From contig JAZKIY010000013.1 of NCBI GenBank assembly GCA_040384665.1, positions 1 through 64,000 of the forward strand: a stretch of 64,000 bases of DNA, in the 5' to 3' direction. The stretch's first letter is position 1. Every line of letters begins with the position of its first letter. Under the pieces are notes generated by a model, which searched no databases, had not been told where the DNA came from, and saw nothing but the letters and a program-made list of their open reading frames with translations. Both the position numbers and the translations under genes were made by a program. Below are positions 51,747-63,901 of this stretch, one piece after another. Origin of the DNA: PCRC01 sp040384665 (lineage in GTDB: Bacteria; Pseudomonadota; Gammaproteobacteria; Burkholderiales; Burkholderiaceae_C).

Positions 51747-51960
51747 CCGATTTGCCTCGGCAAGAGCGACAGCAACACCTCCGGCCCCGACCGCCCACCT
51801 CGGTTCACACCACGGGAACAGGTCACCTCCCCGCAAGGATTGCACTCCAAATGTTCGCCCCCACATCTTGCCTATCAGGCCCTGCCTGTTTTCCCCCTGT
51901 GCGCCGGCATTGCCGTGGCGCTTTTCTGCGTTTGGTTGCTCATTTGTTAAGGTTTTTTTC

Positions 51961-54285
<2,325 letters not shown>

Positions 54286-54302
54286 CGCGCCACAGCCCCT
54301 GC

Positions 54303-54343
54303 AAAGCGCCTGCGCCCGGACCTCCGGGACAGGCGCTTTTTTC
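54303..54343 (+). terminator. Intrinsic terminator after rpoD
   Basis: A two-part stem: outer 10 pairs AAAGCGCCTG with CAGGCGCTTT, inner CCCGG with CCGGG around ACCT, followed by a T-run to 54342. It lies 17 bases after the rpoD stop. Confidence 0.9.
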
Positions 54344-54498
54344 ATGCCCCCATGCGTTAAAAACAGACTTTACATGCCAGCAATGCAAGCGCTGGCGTGA
54401 TGCGACAAAATCAAACCCATTCTCAAACGCCCCACTTTGGCCAGGACATCGCCCCAGGCGCTGGCTGAGCTGACCCACGAATAACAAAAGGACCGGTC

Positions 54499-56004
54499 AT
54501 GGCCCCCCACAACCCACCCACCACCCTGCCACCCGCCACCCCGCGCCCGCGCATGGGCCGCCGCGGCAAAGTGATCGGCACGGTGATCGCCGTGCTGGTG
54601 CTGGCCGGCCTGGGAGGGCTGGCCTGGTACCTGGTGGCCCAGCCGCAAGCCGCTGGCGGCGCTGCGGGGGCGGCCCGGCGCGGCATTCCACCGGTCACGG
54701 TGGGCGTGGCCACGGCGGTGCGCACCGACATCCCGGTCATTCTGGAGGCCCTGGGCACCGTGACACCGGCCGCCACCGTGCGGGTCCAGGCGCAGGTCAG
54801 CGGCGTGCTCAAGGAAGTGCTGTTCAAGGAAGGGCAAATGGTCAAGACCGGCCAGCTGCTGGCCACGATTGACCCACGCCCCTTCGAGATGGCACTGCTC
54901 CAGGCCAGCGGCCAGCGCCAGCGCGACGAAGCCCAACTCGACAACGCCCGGCTGACGCTGCAGCGCTACCAGACCCTGCTCTCGCAGGACTCGATTGCAC
55001 GGCAGGAAGTCGACACCCAGGCCGCGCTGGTCAAGCAGCTGGAAGGCACGATCAACACCGACCGCGCGGCCGAAGGCACGGCCCGCATCAACCTCGGCTT
55101 CACGCGCGTGGTGGCACCGATTGGTGGCCGGGTGGGCCTGCGCGTGGTGGATGCCGGCAACGTGGTCAGCGCCGGCGATGCGAACGGCCTGGCTGTGATC
55201 ACGCAGGTGTCCCCGATTGACGTGGAGTTCGCCGTGCCGCAAGACCGGATTCCGGAACTGCAAACCCAGGCCCGCAGCGGTGCGGCCCTGCCGGCTTTTG
55301 CACTCGACCGCGCCCGCATCACCACGCTGGAGACCGGCAGCTTTGTGTCGCTGGACAACCAGGTGGATTTGCAAACCGGCACGGTGCGCGCCAAGGCCCG
55401 CTTCCCGAACCAGAGCCTCTCGCTGTTCCCGAGCCAGTTTGTCAACCTGCGGCTGCAGGTGCGCACCGAGAAAGACGCGGTGGTGGTGCCCATCACCGCG
55501 CTGCGCCTGGGCAGCAACGGCGACTACGTGTACGTGGTGAACGCCGACCGCACGGTTTCCAGTCGCCCGGTCAAACGCGGCCTGACCACCGCCGACAAGG
55601 TCGCGATTGCCTCGGGCCTCGCGGTGGGCGAAAGGGTCGTCACCGAAGGCGCTGACCGCCTGAAAGACGGCGCCAAGGTCACGCTCCCCGGCGAAGGCGG
55701 TGGCCGCGCGGCGGCCGCGGCCGGCGGGGCGTCCAGCCCGGATGGCCGGGTCAGCCCCCGCAAAGAAGGGGCCTCGTCCGCCACCCCGCCAGCCTCGCGC
55801 GCAGCCAGCACGCCGGTCGCGTCAGACAGCGCCGCCACCCCCCTGCCCACGCCTGAGCAGCGGCAGCGCATGCTCGATGCGGTCAAGAACGACCCGGTCC
55901 AACTGGAGCGGCGGCAGCGCTTGCTCGACGCCCTCGACCGGGGAGACCCGACAGCGCTCGAACGCTGGAAAACGGTCCGGGAGCGTCTGGGCGCTGCGCC
56001 ATGA
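54499..56004 (+). CDS. mdtA: RND efflux periplasmic adaptor subunit (MdtA/MuxA-like)
   Basis: A 501-residue membrane fusion protein linking the RND pumps to the outer-membrane channel. It has an N-terminal membrane anchor (about 28-50), a barrel-sandwich hybrid domain from PPVTVGVATAVRTDIPVILE, the lipoyl-like VRVQAQVSGVLKEVLFKEG, a coiled-coil hairpin (about 120-180), and beta-barrel segments to about 400. The last ~100 residues are a Pro/Ser/Ala-rich and charged tail not needed for the fold. AAAAGGA precedes the ATG. It is followed by two distinct RND pumps, the MdtABC/MuxABC layout. Confidence 0.9.
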   Translation: MAPHNPPTTLPPATPRPRMGRRGKVIGTVIAVLVLAGLGGLAWYLVAQPQAAGGAAGAARRGIPPVTVGVATAVRTDIPVILEALGTVTPAATVRVQAQVSGVLKEVLFKEGQMVKTGQLLATIDPRPFEMALLQASGQRQRDEAQLDNARLTLQRYQTLLSQDSIARQEVDTQAALVKQLEGTINTDRAAEGTARINLGFTRVVAPIGGRVGLRVVDAGNVVSAGDANGLAVITQVSPIDVEFAVPQDRIPELQTQARSGAALPAFALDRARITTLETGSFVSLDNQVDLQTGTVRAKARFPNQSLSLFPSQFVNLRLQVRTEKDAVVVPITALRLGSNGDYVYVVNADRTVSSRPVKRGLTTADKVAIASGLAVGERVVTEGADRLKDGAKVTLPGEGGGRAAAAAGGASSPDGRVSPRKEGASSATPPASRAASTPVASDSAATPLPTPEQRQRMLDAVKNDPVQLERRQRLLDALDRGDPTALERWKTVRERLGAAP

Positions 56005-56044
56005 ACGGCCTGCGTTTGCCTGACCCCGTGAAAGCGGCCACCGC

Positions 56045-59000
56045 ATGAGCCCGTCCCGCGTCTTCATCCTGAGGCCGGTGGCCACCTCGTTGCTGATGGT
56101 GGCCATCGTGCTCGCCGGGCTGGTGGGCTTCAAGTGGTTGCCACTGGCGGCCCTCCCGCAGGTGGACTACCCCACCATCCAGGTGCAGACGCTGTACCCC
56201 GGTGCCAGCCCGGAGGTGATGAGCCAGAACGTCACCGCACCGCTGGAACGGCAACTCGGGCAGATGTCCGGGCTCGCACGCATGAGCTCCACCAGCGCGG
56301 CCGGTGTGTCCATCATCACCCTGCAGTTTTCGCTCGGCCTGACACTGGACGTGGCCGAGCAGGAGGTGCAGGCGGCCATCAACGCCGGTGGCTCGCTGCT
56401 GCCGGCCGATTTGCCCGCACCCCCGGTGTATGCCAAGGTCAACCCGGCCGACACCCCGGTCCTGACACTCGCCATCACCTCCGACGAATTGCCGCTGACC
56501 GAGGTGCAAAACCTCGTCAACACCCGGTTGGCGCTGAAGATCAGCCAGGTCACAGGTGTCGGGCTGGTGTCGCTCAGTGGTGGGCAGCGGCCGGCCGTGC
56601 GCATTCAGGCCGACACGCAGGTGCTGGCGTCGTATGGCCTGGGCCTGGACACGCTGCGCACCGCGATTGCCGCCGCCAATGCGAACAGCGCCAAAGGCAG
56701 CTTTGACGGCCCCACCCGGGCCTACACCATCAACGCGAACGACCAGCTGCTGACCGTGGCCGACTACGCCAACCTCATCGTTGCCTACCGCAACGGCGCG
56801 CCGGTGCGGCTGTCCAACGTGGCCAAGGTGGTCGATGGCGCCGAAAACACCCAGCTTGGGGCCTGGGCTGGCATTGGCGGGCAACTGAAGCCGGCCATTA
56901 TTGTGGATGTGCAGCGCCAGCCGGGCGCCAACGTGATTGCCACCGTGGACGCGATCAAGGCGCGTCTGCCTGAGCTGCAGGCGGCGCTGCCGTCGTCATT
57001 GAAAGTCGATGTGCTGAGCGACCGGACCAGCGGCATCCGCGCCTCGGTCGAGCACGTGCAACTGGAGCTGGTGCTGGCGGTGGTGCTGGTGGTGCTGGTG
57101 ATCTTTGCCTTCCTGCACAACCTGCGGGCCACCGTCATTGCCAGCATCGCGGTGCCGATTTCGCTGATTGGCACATTTGGTGCCATGTACCTGCTGGGCT
57201 ACAGCCTGAACAATCTCTCGCTGATGGCCCTGACGATTGCGACAGGTTTTGTCGTGGACGACGCCATCGTGATGATCGAGAACATCGCACGGCACATAGA
57301 AGAAGGCCTGGAGCCAATGCAGGCCGCCCTGAAGGGCGCACAGGAAATCGGCTTCACCATCATCTCGCTCACCGTGTCGCTGGTGGCGGTGCTGATCCCG
57401 CTGCTGTTCATGGGCGACGTGGTGGGCCGCCTGTTCCGCGAGTTTGCCGTCACCCTGGCCATCACCATTCTGATCTCGGCGGTGGTGTCGCTGACGCTGG
57501 TGCCCATGATGGCCGCGCGCTGGCTGCAGGCCGAAGGCCCCACACCCGCCAGCCGTTTTGGCCGCGCTTTCCAGCGCTTCTTTGACAAAACCATCCAACA
57601 CTACGACCGCTCGCTCACCTGGGTGCTCGCCCACCAGACCATCACCCTGGTGGTGGCGGTGCTCACACTGGCCCTGACCGCTGCGCTGTACATCGCCATC
57701 CCCAAGGGCCTGTTCCCGGTGCAGGACACTGGCCAGCTGTTGGGCCGCATTGACGCGGCCACGTCGGTGTCTTACAAACGCATGGGCGAGTTGCAGCAGG
57801 CGGCGGCACGGGCGATTCTCGAAGACCCGGCCGTGGCCTCGCTCAGCAGCTTCATTGGGGTGGACGGGGCCAACAACACCCAGCTCAACACGGGCCGCGT
57901 GCTGATCAACCTCAAAAGCCCGCGCGGCGACCCGGGCGAGACCATGGACCGGCTGCGCGAACGGGTGCGCGCCGTGGCCGGTGTCACGCTGAACCTGCAG
58001 CCCGCACAAGACCTGACCATCGACGCCGAATCTGGCCCCACGCCGTACCGGGTGTCACTGGAAGGAGCGAGCAGCGCCGTGGTGGCGCAGTGGGCCGGCA
58101 AGCTGGCGCAGGCGCTGCAGGACGAACCGTCGGTGCGCAGCGTGGTCAACGACGCCGGGGCAGTGGGGGTGTCGGCCTATGTGAAGATTGACCGCGATTC
58201 CGCCGCCCGCCTGTCGCTCTCGGCCGCCAACATCGACGACGCGCTGTACAGCGCCTTCGGCCAGCGCATCGTCTCCACCATCTTCACCGAGACCAACCAG
58301 TACCGCGTCATCATCGAAGCGCGGCCCGACCTGCTCAGCACACCGGAGTCGCTCGGCCTGCTCCATTTGCGCACCGGCTCGGGCACGCCCACACCGCTGT
58401 CGGCGGTGGCCACCATCAGCGAACGAACGGCACCACTGCAGATCACGCGGGTGGCCCAGTACCCTGCCACCACGCTGGGTTTCGATGCCGCTCCGGGTGT
58501 GTCGCTCGGCAAGGCGGTGGACGCGATCCGTGCCGCTGCGGTGCGGATCGACATGCCCGCCAGCGTGACCATGACCTTCCTCGGCGCTGCGGGCGCCTAC
58601 CAGGCCTCGCTCACCAACCAGCTGTGGTTGATCCTGGCGGCCGTGGTGTGTGTCTACATCGTGCTCGGGGTGCTGTACGAGAGCTACATCCACCCCATGA
58701 CCATCCTCTCCACCCTGCCCTCGGCCGGTGTGGGTGCGCTGCTGGCGCTGATGGTGAGTGGCCAGGACCTGGGGGTGATTGGCATCATCGGCATCATTCT
58801 GCTGATCGGCATCGTCAAGAAGAACGCAATCATGATGATCGACTTTGCCATCGATGCCGAACGGACCGAAGGCAAAAGCCCCCAGGAAGCCATCCACCAG
58901 GCCGCCCTGATGCGCCTGCGCCCGATCCTGATGACCACGCTGGCCGCGTTGTTTGCCGCCGTGCCGCTGATGCTGGGCTGGGGCGAAGGCGCGGAATTGC

Positions 59001-59185
59001 GCCGCCCGCTGGGCCTGAGCATTTTTGGCGGCCTGATCGTGAGCCAGGTGCTGACGCTGTTCACCACGCCGGTGATTTACCTGGCATTTGACCGTCTGGG
59101 GCAACGCTGGCGCAAAAAAGCCCCGCCCCGGCTGCCCGCACCCGCCGCCACCCCGGCCGGAACCGCTGGAGACCACGCCACGTGA
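56045..59185 (+). CDS. mdtB: RND efflux transporter subunit, MdtB/MuxB-like
   Basis: A 1046-residue proton-driven inner-membrane exporter with twelve membrane helices and two large periplasmic loops. The start SPSRVFILRPVATSLLMVAI is the MdtB opening. FVVDDAIVMIENIARHIEEG carries the TM4 Asp pair of the proton relay. GIVKKNAIMMIDFAIDAER (about 920) is the second-half counterpart, typical of MdtB/C rather than AcrB. Its partner mdtC overlaps by four bases (GTGA), and the two should form a heterotrimer. Confidence 0.93.
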   Translation: MSPSRVFILRPVATSLLMVAIVLAGLVGFKWLPLAALPQVDYPTIQVQTLYPGASPEVMSQNVTAPLERQLGQMSGLARMSSTSAAGVSIITLQFSLGLTLDVAEQEVQAAINAGGSLLPADLPAPPVYAKVNPADTPVLTLAITSDELPLTEVQNLVNTRLALKISQVTGVGLVSLSGGQRPAVRIQADTQVLASYGLGLDTLRTAIAAANANSAKGSFDGPTRAYTINANDQLLTVADYANLIVAYRNGAPVRLSNVAKVVDGAENTQLGAWAGIGGQLKPAIIVDVQRQPGANVIATVDAIKARLPELQAALPSSLKVDVLSDRTSGIRASVEHVQLELVLAVVLVVLVIFAFLHNLRATVIASIAVPISLIGTFGAMYLLGYSLNNLSLMALTIATGFVVDDAIVMIENIARHIEEGLEPMQAALKGAQEIGFTIISLTVSLVAVLIPLLFMGDVVGRLFREFAVTLAITILISAVVSLTLVPMMAARWLQAEGPTPASRFGRAFQRFFDKTIQHYDRSLTWVLAHQTITLVVAVLTLALTAALYIAIPKGLFPVQDTGQLLGRIDAATSVSYKRMGELQQAAARAILEDPAVASLSSFIGVDGANNTQLNTGRVLINLKSPRGDPGETMDRLRERVRAVAGVTLNLQPAQDLTIDAESGPTPYRVSLEGASSAVVAQWAGKLAQALQDEPSVRSVVNDAGAVGVSAYVKIDRDSAARLSLSAANIDDALYSAFGQRIVSTIFTETNQYRVIIEARPDLLSTPESLGLLHLRTGSGTPTPLSAVATISERTAPLQITRVAQYPATTLGFDAAPGVSLGKAVDAIRAAAVRIDMPASVTMTFLGAAGAYQASLTNQLWLILAAVVCVYIVLGVLYESYIHPMTILSTLPSAGVGALLALMVSGQDLGVIGIIGIILLIGIVKKNAIMMIDFAIDAERTEGKSPQEAIHQAALMRLRPILMTTLAALFAAVPLMLGWGEGAELRRPLGLSIFGGLIVSQVLTLFTTPVIYLAFDRLGQRWRKKAPPRLPAPAATPAGTAGDHAT

Positions 59186-62100
59186 ACCTCTCAGGCCCCT
59201 TCGTCCGACGGCCAGTCGGGACGGTGTTGCTGACGCTGGGCATTGCGCTGGCCGGCATGGTGGCTTACGGCGTGTTGCCGGTGTCGCCCTTGCCCCAGGT
59301 GGACTTTCCCACCATTTCGGTCAGTGCCCGGCTGCCCGGCGCCAGCCCCGAGACCATGGCCACCAGTGTGGCCACACCACTTGAACGCCGCCTGGGCGTG
59401 ATTTCCGGCGTCAATGAAATGACGTCGAGCAGCAGCAACGGCTCCACCCGCATCAACCTGCAGTTCGACCTCAACCGCAAGATCGACTCGGCGGCGCGCG
59501 AGGTCCAGGCCGCGATCAACGCTTCCCGGGCGGACCTGCCGGCCACGCTGCGCAGCAACCCCACCTACCGCAAAGCCAACCCGGCGGACTCGCCGGTGAT
59601 GATCCTGGCGCTCACCTCCAACGTGCGCACACCCGGACAGGTGTACGACGAAGTGTCCAATGTGGTCCAGCAAAAACTGGCGCAGGTGCCGGGCGTGGGC
59701 GATGTTGAGCTCGGCGGTGGCTCACTGCCCGCCGTGCGGGTCGGCCTGCTGCCTTTTGCGCTCAACCGCTACGGCTTGAGCATGGAAGACGTGCGCGCCG
59801 CGATCCAGGCCGCCAATGCGAACCGGCCCAAGGGGGCGGTCGAGGTCGAAGGCCGCCGCCTGCAGATCTACACCAGCGCCAACTCCGCAGGCGCAGGCCT
59901 GAAAGCGGCCGACTACGTTGACCTGGTGGTGGCCTGGCGCAACGGTGCGGCGGTCCGGCTGGGCGACGTGGCCGAGGTCATCGACAGCGTGGAGGACACC
60001 CGCACACTGGGCCTGTTCAACGGCGAGCGGGCGGTGGTGGTCATCATCCGCAAGCAACCGGGTGCGAACGTGATCGAGACGGTGGACGGCATCCGCAACC
60101 TGCTGCCCGAACTGCAGGCGCAACTGCCGTCGGACGTGAAGTTGCAGGTGTCGTCGGACCGCACGCTGTCCATCCGCACCGCCCTGCACGAAGTCGAGTT
60201 CACCCTCGGGCTGTCGATCGTGCTGGTGGTGCTGGTGGTGAGCGCGTTCTTGCGCAGCCTGCGCGCCACCGTCATCCCCGCCGTCGCCACGGTGGTGTCG
60301 CTGCTGGGCACTTTTGTGGTGATGTATGCGCTGGGCTTCAGCCTGAACAACCTGAGCCTGATGGCGCTCACCGTGGCCACCGGCTTTGTGGTGGACGACG
60401 CCATCGTGGTGCTGGAGAACACCAGCCGCCACATGGAAGCCGGCATGGACCGCTTCACCGCCGCACTGCATGGCGCGCGCGAGGTGGGCTTCACGGTGCT
60501 GTCGATCAGCCTGTCGCTGGTGGCGGTGTTCATTCCCCTGCTGTTCATGGGCGGCCAGGTCGGGCGGCTGTTCCGGGAGTTCGCGGTCACACTGTCGGCC
60601 GCCGTGATGATCTCGCTGGTGATCTCCCTCACCACCACGCCCATGATGTGCGCCTGGTTGCTGAAGCCGGAGACCAGCCCCGCACGCCCCGGCTGGCTGG
60701 CCCGCAGGCTGGAAGCCACTTTCAACGGGCTGCAACGGGGCTACGCGGTCAGCCTGGACTGGGCCATGGCCAACCGCTGGCTGGTCATGTTGAGCCTGGT
60801 GGCGGTGGTGGCGCTGAACGGGGTGCTGTTCAAGACCATCCCGAAAGGCTTCTTCCCGCAACAGGACACCGGCCAGATCAGTGCCGGCCTGCGTGCCGAC
60901 CAGAGCATTTCCTTCCAGGCGCTGCAAGACAAGCTGTCCCAGGCAGTGGACATCATCCGGCGCGACCCGGCGGTGGACACGGTGGTCGGCTTTGTCGGCG
61001 GTGCGCGGGCGGGCGGCGGCTTCATGTTCATCAGCTTGAAGCCCCTGGCACAGCGCAGCGAACGGGGCCAGGCGGTGATCGCCCGGCTGCGGCCGCAACT
61101 CGCCAAACTCACCGGTGTGAGCATCTTCCTGAACCCGGTGCAGGACCTGCGCATCGGCGGGCGCGAATCCAACGCCACCTACCAGTACGCACTCAAGAGC
61201 GACAGCATTGCCGACCTCAAACTCTGGGCCAAAAAACTGGCCGATGCGATGAAACTGCAGCCCGAGCTGGTGGACGTGGACACCGACCAGCAGGAAAACG
61301 GCGTTGAAACCTACGTCACGATTGACCGTGACAACGCGGCGCGCCTGGGCCTCACCTCGCGCGATGTGGACAACGCGCTCTACAACAGCTTTGGCCAGCG
61401 GCAGGTGGCCAACGTCTATGGCGAGCTGAACCAATACCACGTGGTGATGGAGGTGGCACCCCAGTACCGGCAAGGGCCGCTCGCTTTGAACGACGTTTAT
61501 GTGCCGGCGCGCGGCAGCGTCAGCACCGGCGACACCGCGCTGAACACCGCCGCCACCCAGGCCACCAACAACGCCAGCACCACTGCAGCGAGCACGGCCA
61601 GCGTCGCGGTCAACCCCGGCTCCCGCGACCCGGCCACGGGCAGCGCGGTCAGCAGTGCGGTCACCCGCATGGTGCCTTTGACGGCTTTCACCCGCGTCTC
61701 AGAGGCCACCTCCCCCACCGCCATCAGCCACCAGGACGCCGAACTGGCCACCACGATTTCGTTCAACATCGCCGAGGGCAGCAACCTGGCCGATGCACAG
61801 GCGGCGGTGCTCGCCGCGCAAGCCAGCATTGCCATGCCACGCAATGTGCGCGGCACCTTTGAGGGGGCCGCCCGCAGTGCACAGCAATCACAAGACCAAC
61901 AGCCTTTGCTGATCCTGGCCGCCATCGTGGTCATCTACCTGGTGCTGGGCATCCTGTACGAAAGCCTGATCCACCCCATCACCGTGCTGTCCACCCTGCC
62001 CTCGGCCGGCGTGGGCGCGGTGTTGGCGTTGATGCTGTTCAAGATGGACTTCTCCATCATCGCGTTGATCGGGGTGTTCCTGCTGATCGGCATCGTCAAG

Positions 62101-62463
62101 AAGAACGCCATCCTGATCATCGACTTTGCCATTGAGGCCGAGCGTTCGCGCGGCCTGTCGGCGGCAGAGGCGGTGCACGAGGCCTGCCTGCTGCGCTTCC
62201 GCCCGATCCTGATGACCACGCTGGCTGCCGCACTTGGCGCCCTGCCGCTGGCGATTGGTTTTGGCGAAGGTTACGAGTTGCGCCAACCCCTCGGCGTGGC
62301 CATCATTGGCGGTTTGATTGCCAGCCAGTTGCTCACCCTTCTGACCACACCGGTGGTCTACGTGCTGATGGACAAACTGCGACGGCGCGGTTCGAGCGAA
62401 CACCACCTGGGCAGAAACCTGCCCGACGAAGGCCTCCCGGCAGCCCCACTTCCTGCCTCATGA
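59182..62463 (+). CDS. mdtC: RND efflux transporter subunit, MdtC/MuxC-like, with low-complexity insertion
   Basis: A 1093-residue RND pump partner of MdtB. It starts GTG 59182: NLSGPFVRRPVGTVLLTLGI. FVVDDAIVVLENTSRHMEAG holds the TM4 Asp pair and GIVKKNAILIIDFAIEAER is the second-half motif. It is about 50-60 residues longer than usual because of an Ala/Thr/Ser/Asn-rich stretch at about 771-832 (NTAATQATNNASTTAASTAS) in the second periplasmic loop, just before MVPLTAFTRVSEATSPTAIS. The stop is 13 bases from the outer-membrane factor gene. Confidence 0.93.
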   Translation: MNLSGPFVRRPVGTVLLTLGIALAGMVAYGVLPVSPLPQVDFPTISVSARLPGASPETMATSVATPLERRLGVISGVNEMTSSSSNGSTRINLQFDLNRKIDSAAREVQAAINASRADLPATLRSNPTYRKANPADSPVMILALTSNVRTPGQVYDEVSNVVQQKLAQVPGVGDVELGGGSLPAVRVGLLPFALNRYGLSMEDVRAAIQAANANRPKGAVEVEGRRLQIYTSANSAGAGLKAADYVDLVVAWRNGAAVRLGDVAEVIDSVEDTRTLGLFNGERAVVVIIRKQPGANVIETVDGIRNLLPELQAQLPSDVKLQVSSDRTLSIRTALHEVEFTLGLSIVLVVLVVSAFLRSLRATVIPAVATVVSLLGTFVVMYALGFSLNNLSLMALTVATGFVVDDAIVVLENTSRHMEAGMDRFTAALHGAREVGFTVLSISLSLVAVFIPLLFMGGQVGRLFREFAVTLSAAVMISLVISLTTTPMMCAWLLKPETSPARPGWLARRLEATFNGLQRGYAVSLDWAMANRWLVMLSLVAVVALNGVLFKTIPKGFFPQQDTGQISAGLRADQSISFQALQDKLSQAVDIIRRDPAVDTVVGFVGGARAGGGFMFISLKPLAQRSERGQAVIARLRPQLAKLTGVSIFLNPVQDLRIGGRESNATYQYALKSDSIADLKLWAKKLADAMKLQPELVDVDTDQQENGVETYVTIDRDNAARLGLTSRDVDNALYNSFGQRQVANVYGELNQYHVVMEVAPQYRQGPLALNDVYVPARGSVSTGDTALNTAATQATNNASTTAASTASVAVNPGSRDPATGSAVSSAVTRMVPLTAFTRVSEATSPTAISHQDAELATTISFNIAEGSNLADAQAAVLAAQASIAMPRNVRGTFEGAARSAQQSQDQQPLLILAAIVVIYLVLGILYESLIHPITVLSTLPSAGVGAVLALMLFKMDFSIIALIGVFLLIGIVKKNAILIIDFAIEAERSRGLSAAEAVHEACLLRFRPILMTTLAAALGALPLAIGFGEGYELRQPLGVAIIGGLIASQLLTLLTTPVVYVLMDKLRRRGSSEHHLGRNLPDEGLPAAPLPAS

Positions 62464-62476
62464 CACTGGTACGACC

Positions 62477-63901
62477 ATGCACGCTTTACTGAAACCCCTT
62501 GCCTCGGCAGTGCTGATCGCCACACTGGGCGCCTGCGCCGTGGGGCCCAGCTACGAGCGCCCCACCACACCCGTGCCCGCCGCCTTCAAGGAAGCCGACG
62601 GCTGGGTGCTGGCCGTGCCCGCCGACGCGATCGACCGGGGCCCCTGGTGGGCACTGTTCAGCGACCCGGTGCTCGACACATTGGCGCCCAAGGTGGAGGT
62701 GTCCAACCAGAACGTGGCGGCCGCCACTGCCGCCTACGCCCAGGCACGTGCGCTGGTGCGCGAGCAGCGGGCCGCGCTGTTCCCTGCCGTGAACCTGACG
62801 GGCGGAGCCACCCGCTCGGGTGGAGGCAGTGGCCAGTCGGCCGACGGCGGCAACGCGCGCAGCGGCAACAACTTTCAACTGGGCATTGGTGGCAGCTGGG
62901 AACCCGACGTCTGGGGGCGGTTGGGTCGGGCAAATTCGGGCGCCGAAGCCAGTGCGCAGGCGAGCGCGGCCGACCTCGCCTCGGCCCGCCTGTCGGCGCA
63001 GGGCGAACTGGTGGCGAACTACCTGTCGCTGCGCCAGACCGATGCACAAATGAAGCTGCTGGCCGACACACTCAGCGGTTACCAGCGCGTGCTGCAAATC
63101 ACGCAAAACCGCTACACCGCCGGCATCAGCCCGAAAACCGATTTGCTGCAAGCCCAGACGCAGCTCGCCAACGCACAGGCCGAGGCGCTGGGACTTTCGC
63201 AGCAGCGCGCGCAGCTGGAACACGCCATTGCGGTGCTGGTAGGCCAGACACCGGCAGATTTCACGCTGATCGCCCAGCCATGGTCGGCCACCGTGCCCGA
63301 GGTACCGGCCGGTGTGCCGTCCACACTGCTCCAGCGCCGCCCAGACATCGCCGCCGCCGAACGCCGCGTGGCCGCCGCCAACGAGCAGATCGGCATTGCC
63401 CAGGCGGCGTTCTACCCCAGCCTCAACCTCAGTGCGGCCTACGGCCTGGGCGCGAGCCGGGTGGCCGACCTGTTCAGCGCGTCCAGCAGCGCGTGGTCGC
63501 TGGGGCTCTCGGCCGCACAGGCGCTGTTCAATGCCGGCGCCACCCAGGCCCGCGTGGACGGTGCCCGCGCTGCGCAAGAGCAGTCGGTTGCACGCTACCG
63601 ACAAACCGTGCTCGGTGCCTTCCAGTCGGTGGAAGACCAACTGGCCGCCACGCGCGTGCTGGCCCAGCAACAGGTCTTGCGCCAGCAGGCGTCGGCCGCG
63701 GCGGACCAGGTGGAAACACAGGTGCTGAACCGCTACAACGCCGGCCAGGTGGGCTTCACCGAAGTGGTGACCGCGCAGGTCACCGCGCTCAACGCCCGGC
63801 GGTCGCTGGTGCAGGTGCAGGTTGACCGGCAGGTGGCGGCTGTCTCTCTGATCGTGGCGCTGGGCGGCGGTTGGCAGGCTGAGGGCACCACCACGCCATG
63901 A
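62477..63901 (+). CDS. Outer-membrane efflux lipoprotein (OprM/NodT family)
   Basis: A 474-residue TolC-like outer-membrane channel. The N-terminus is a lipoprotein signal with lipobox LGAC (Cys20) followed by AVGPSYERP, the OprM/NodT/CmeC opening. Two OEP repeats of long helices and strands follow (NRYTAGISPKTDLLQAQTQL, RRPDIAAAERRVAAANEQIG), both classical for the family. It completes an MdtABC plus channel operon like MuxABC-OpmB. About 100 bases of unexplained sequence follow to the window end. Confidence 0.93.
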   Translation: MHALLKPLASAVLIATLGACAVGPSYERPTTPVPAAFKEADGWVLAVPADAIDRGPWWALFSDPVLDTLAPKVEVSNQNVAAATAAYAQARALVREQRAALFPAVNLTGGATRSGGGSGQSADGGNARSGNNFQLGIGGSWEPDVWGRLGRANSGAEASAQASAADLASARLSAQGELVANYLSLRQTDAQMKLLADTLSGYQRVLQITQNRYTAGISPKTDLLQAQTQLANAQAEALGLSQQRAQLEHAIAVLVGQTPADFTLIAQPWSATVPEVPAGVPSTLLQRRPDIAAAERRVAAANEQIGIAQAAFYPSLNLSAAYGLGASRVADLFSASSSAWSLGLSAAQALFNAGATQARVDGARAAQEQSVARYRQTVLGAFQSVEDQLAATRVLAQQQVLRQQASAAADQVETQVLNRYNAGQVGFTEVVTAQVTALNARRSLVQVQVDRQVAAVSLIVALGGGWQAEGTTTP

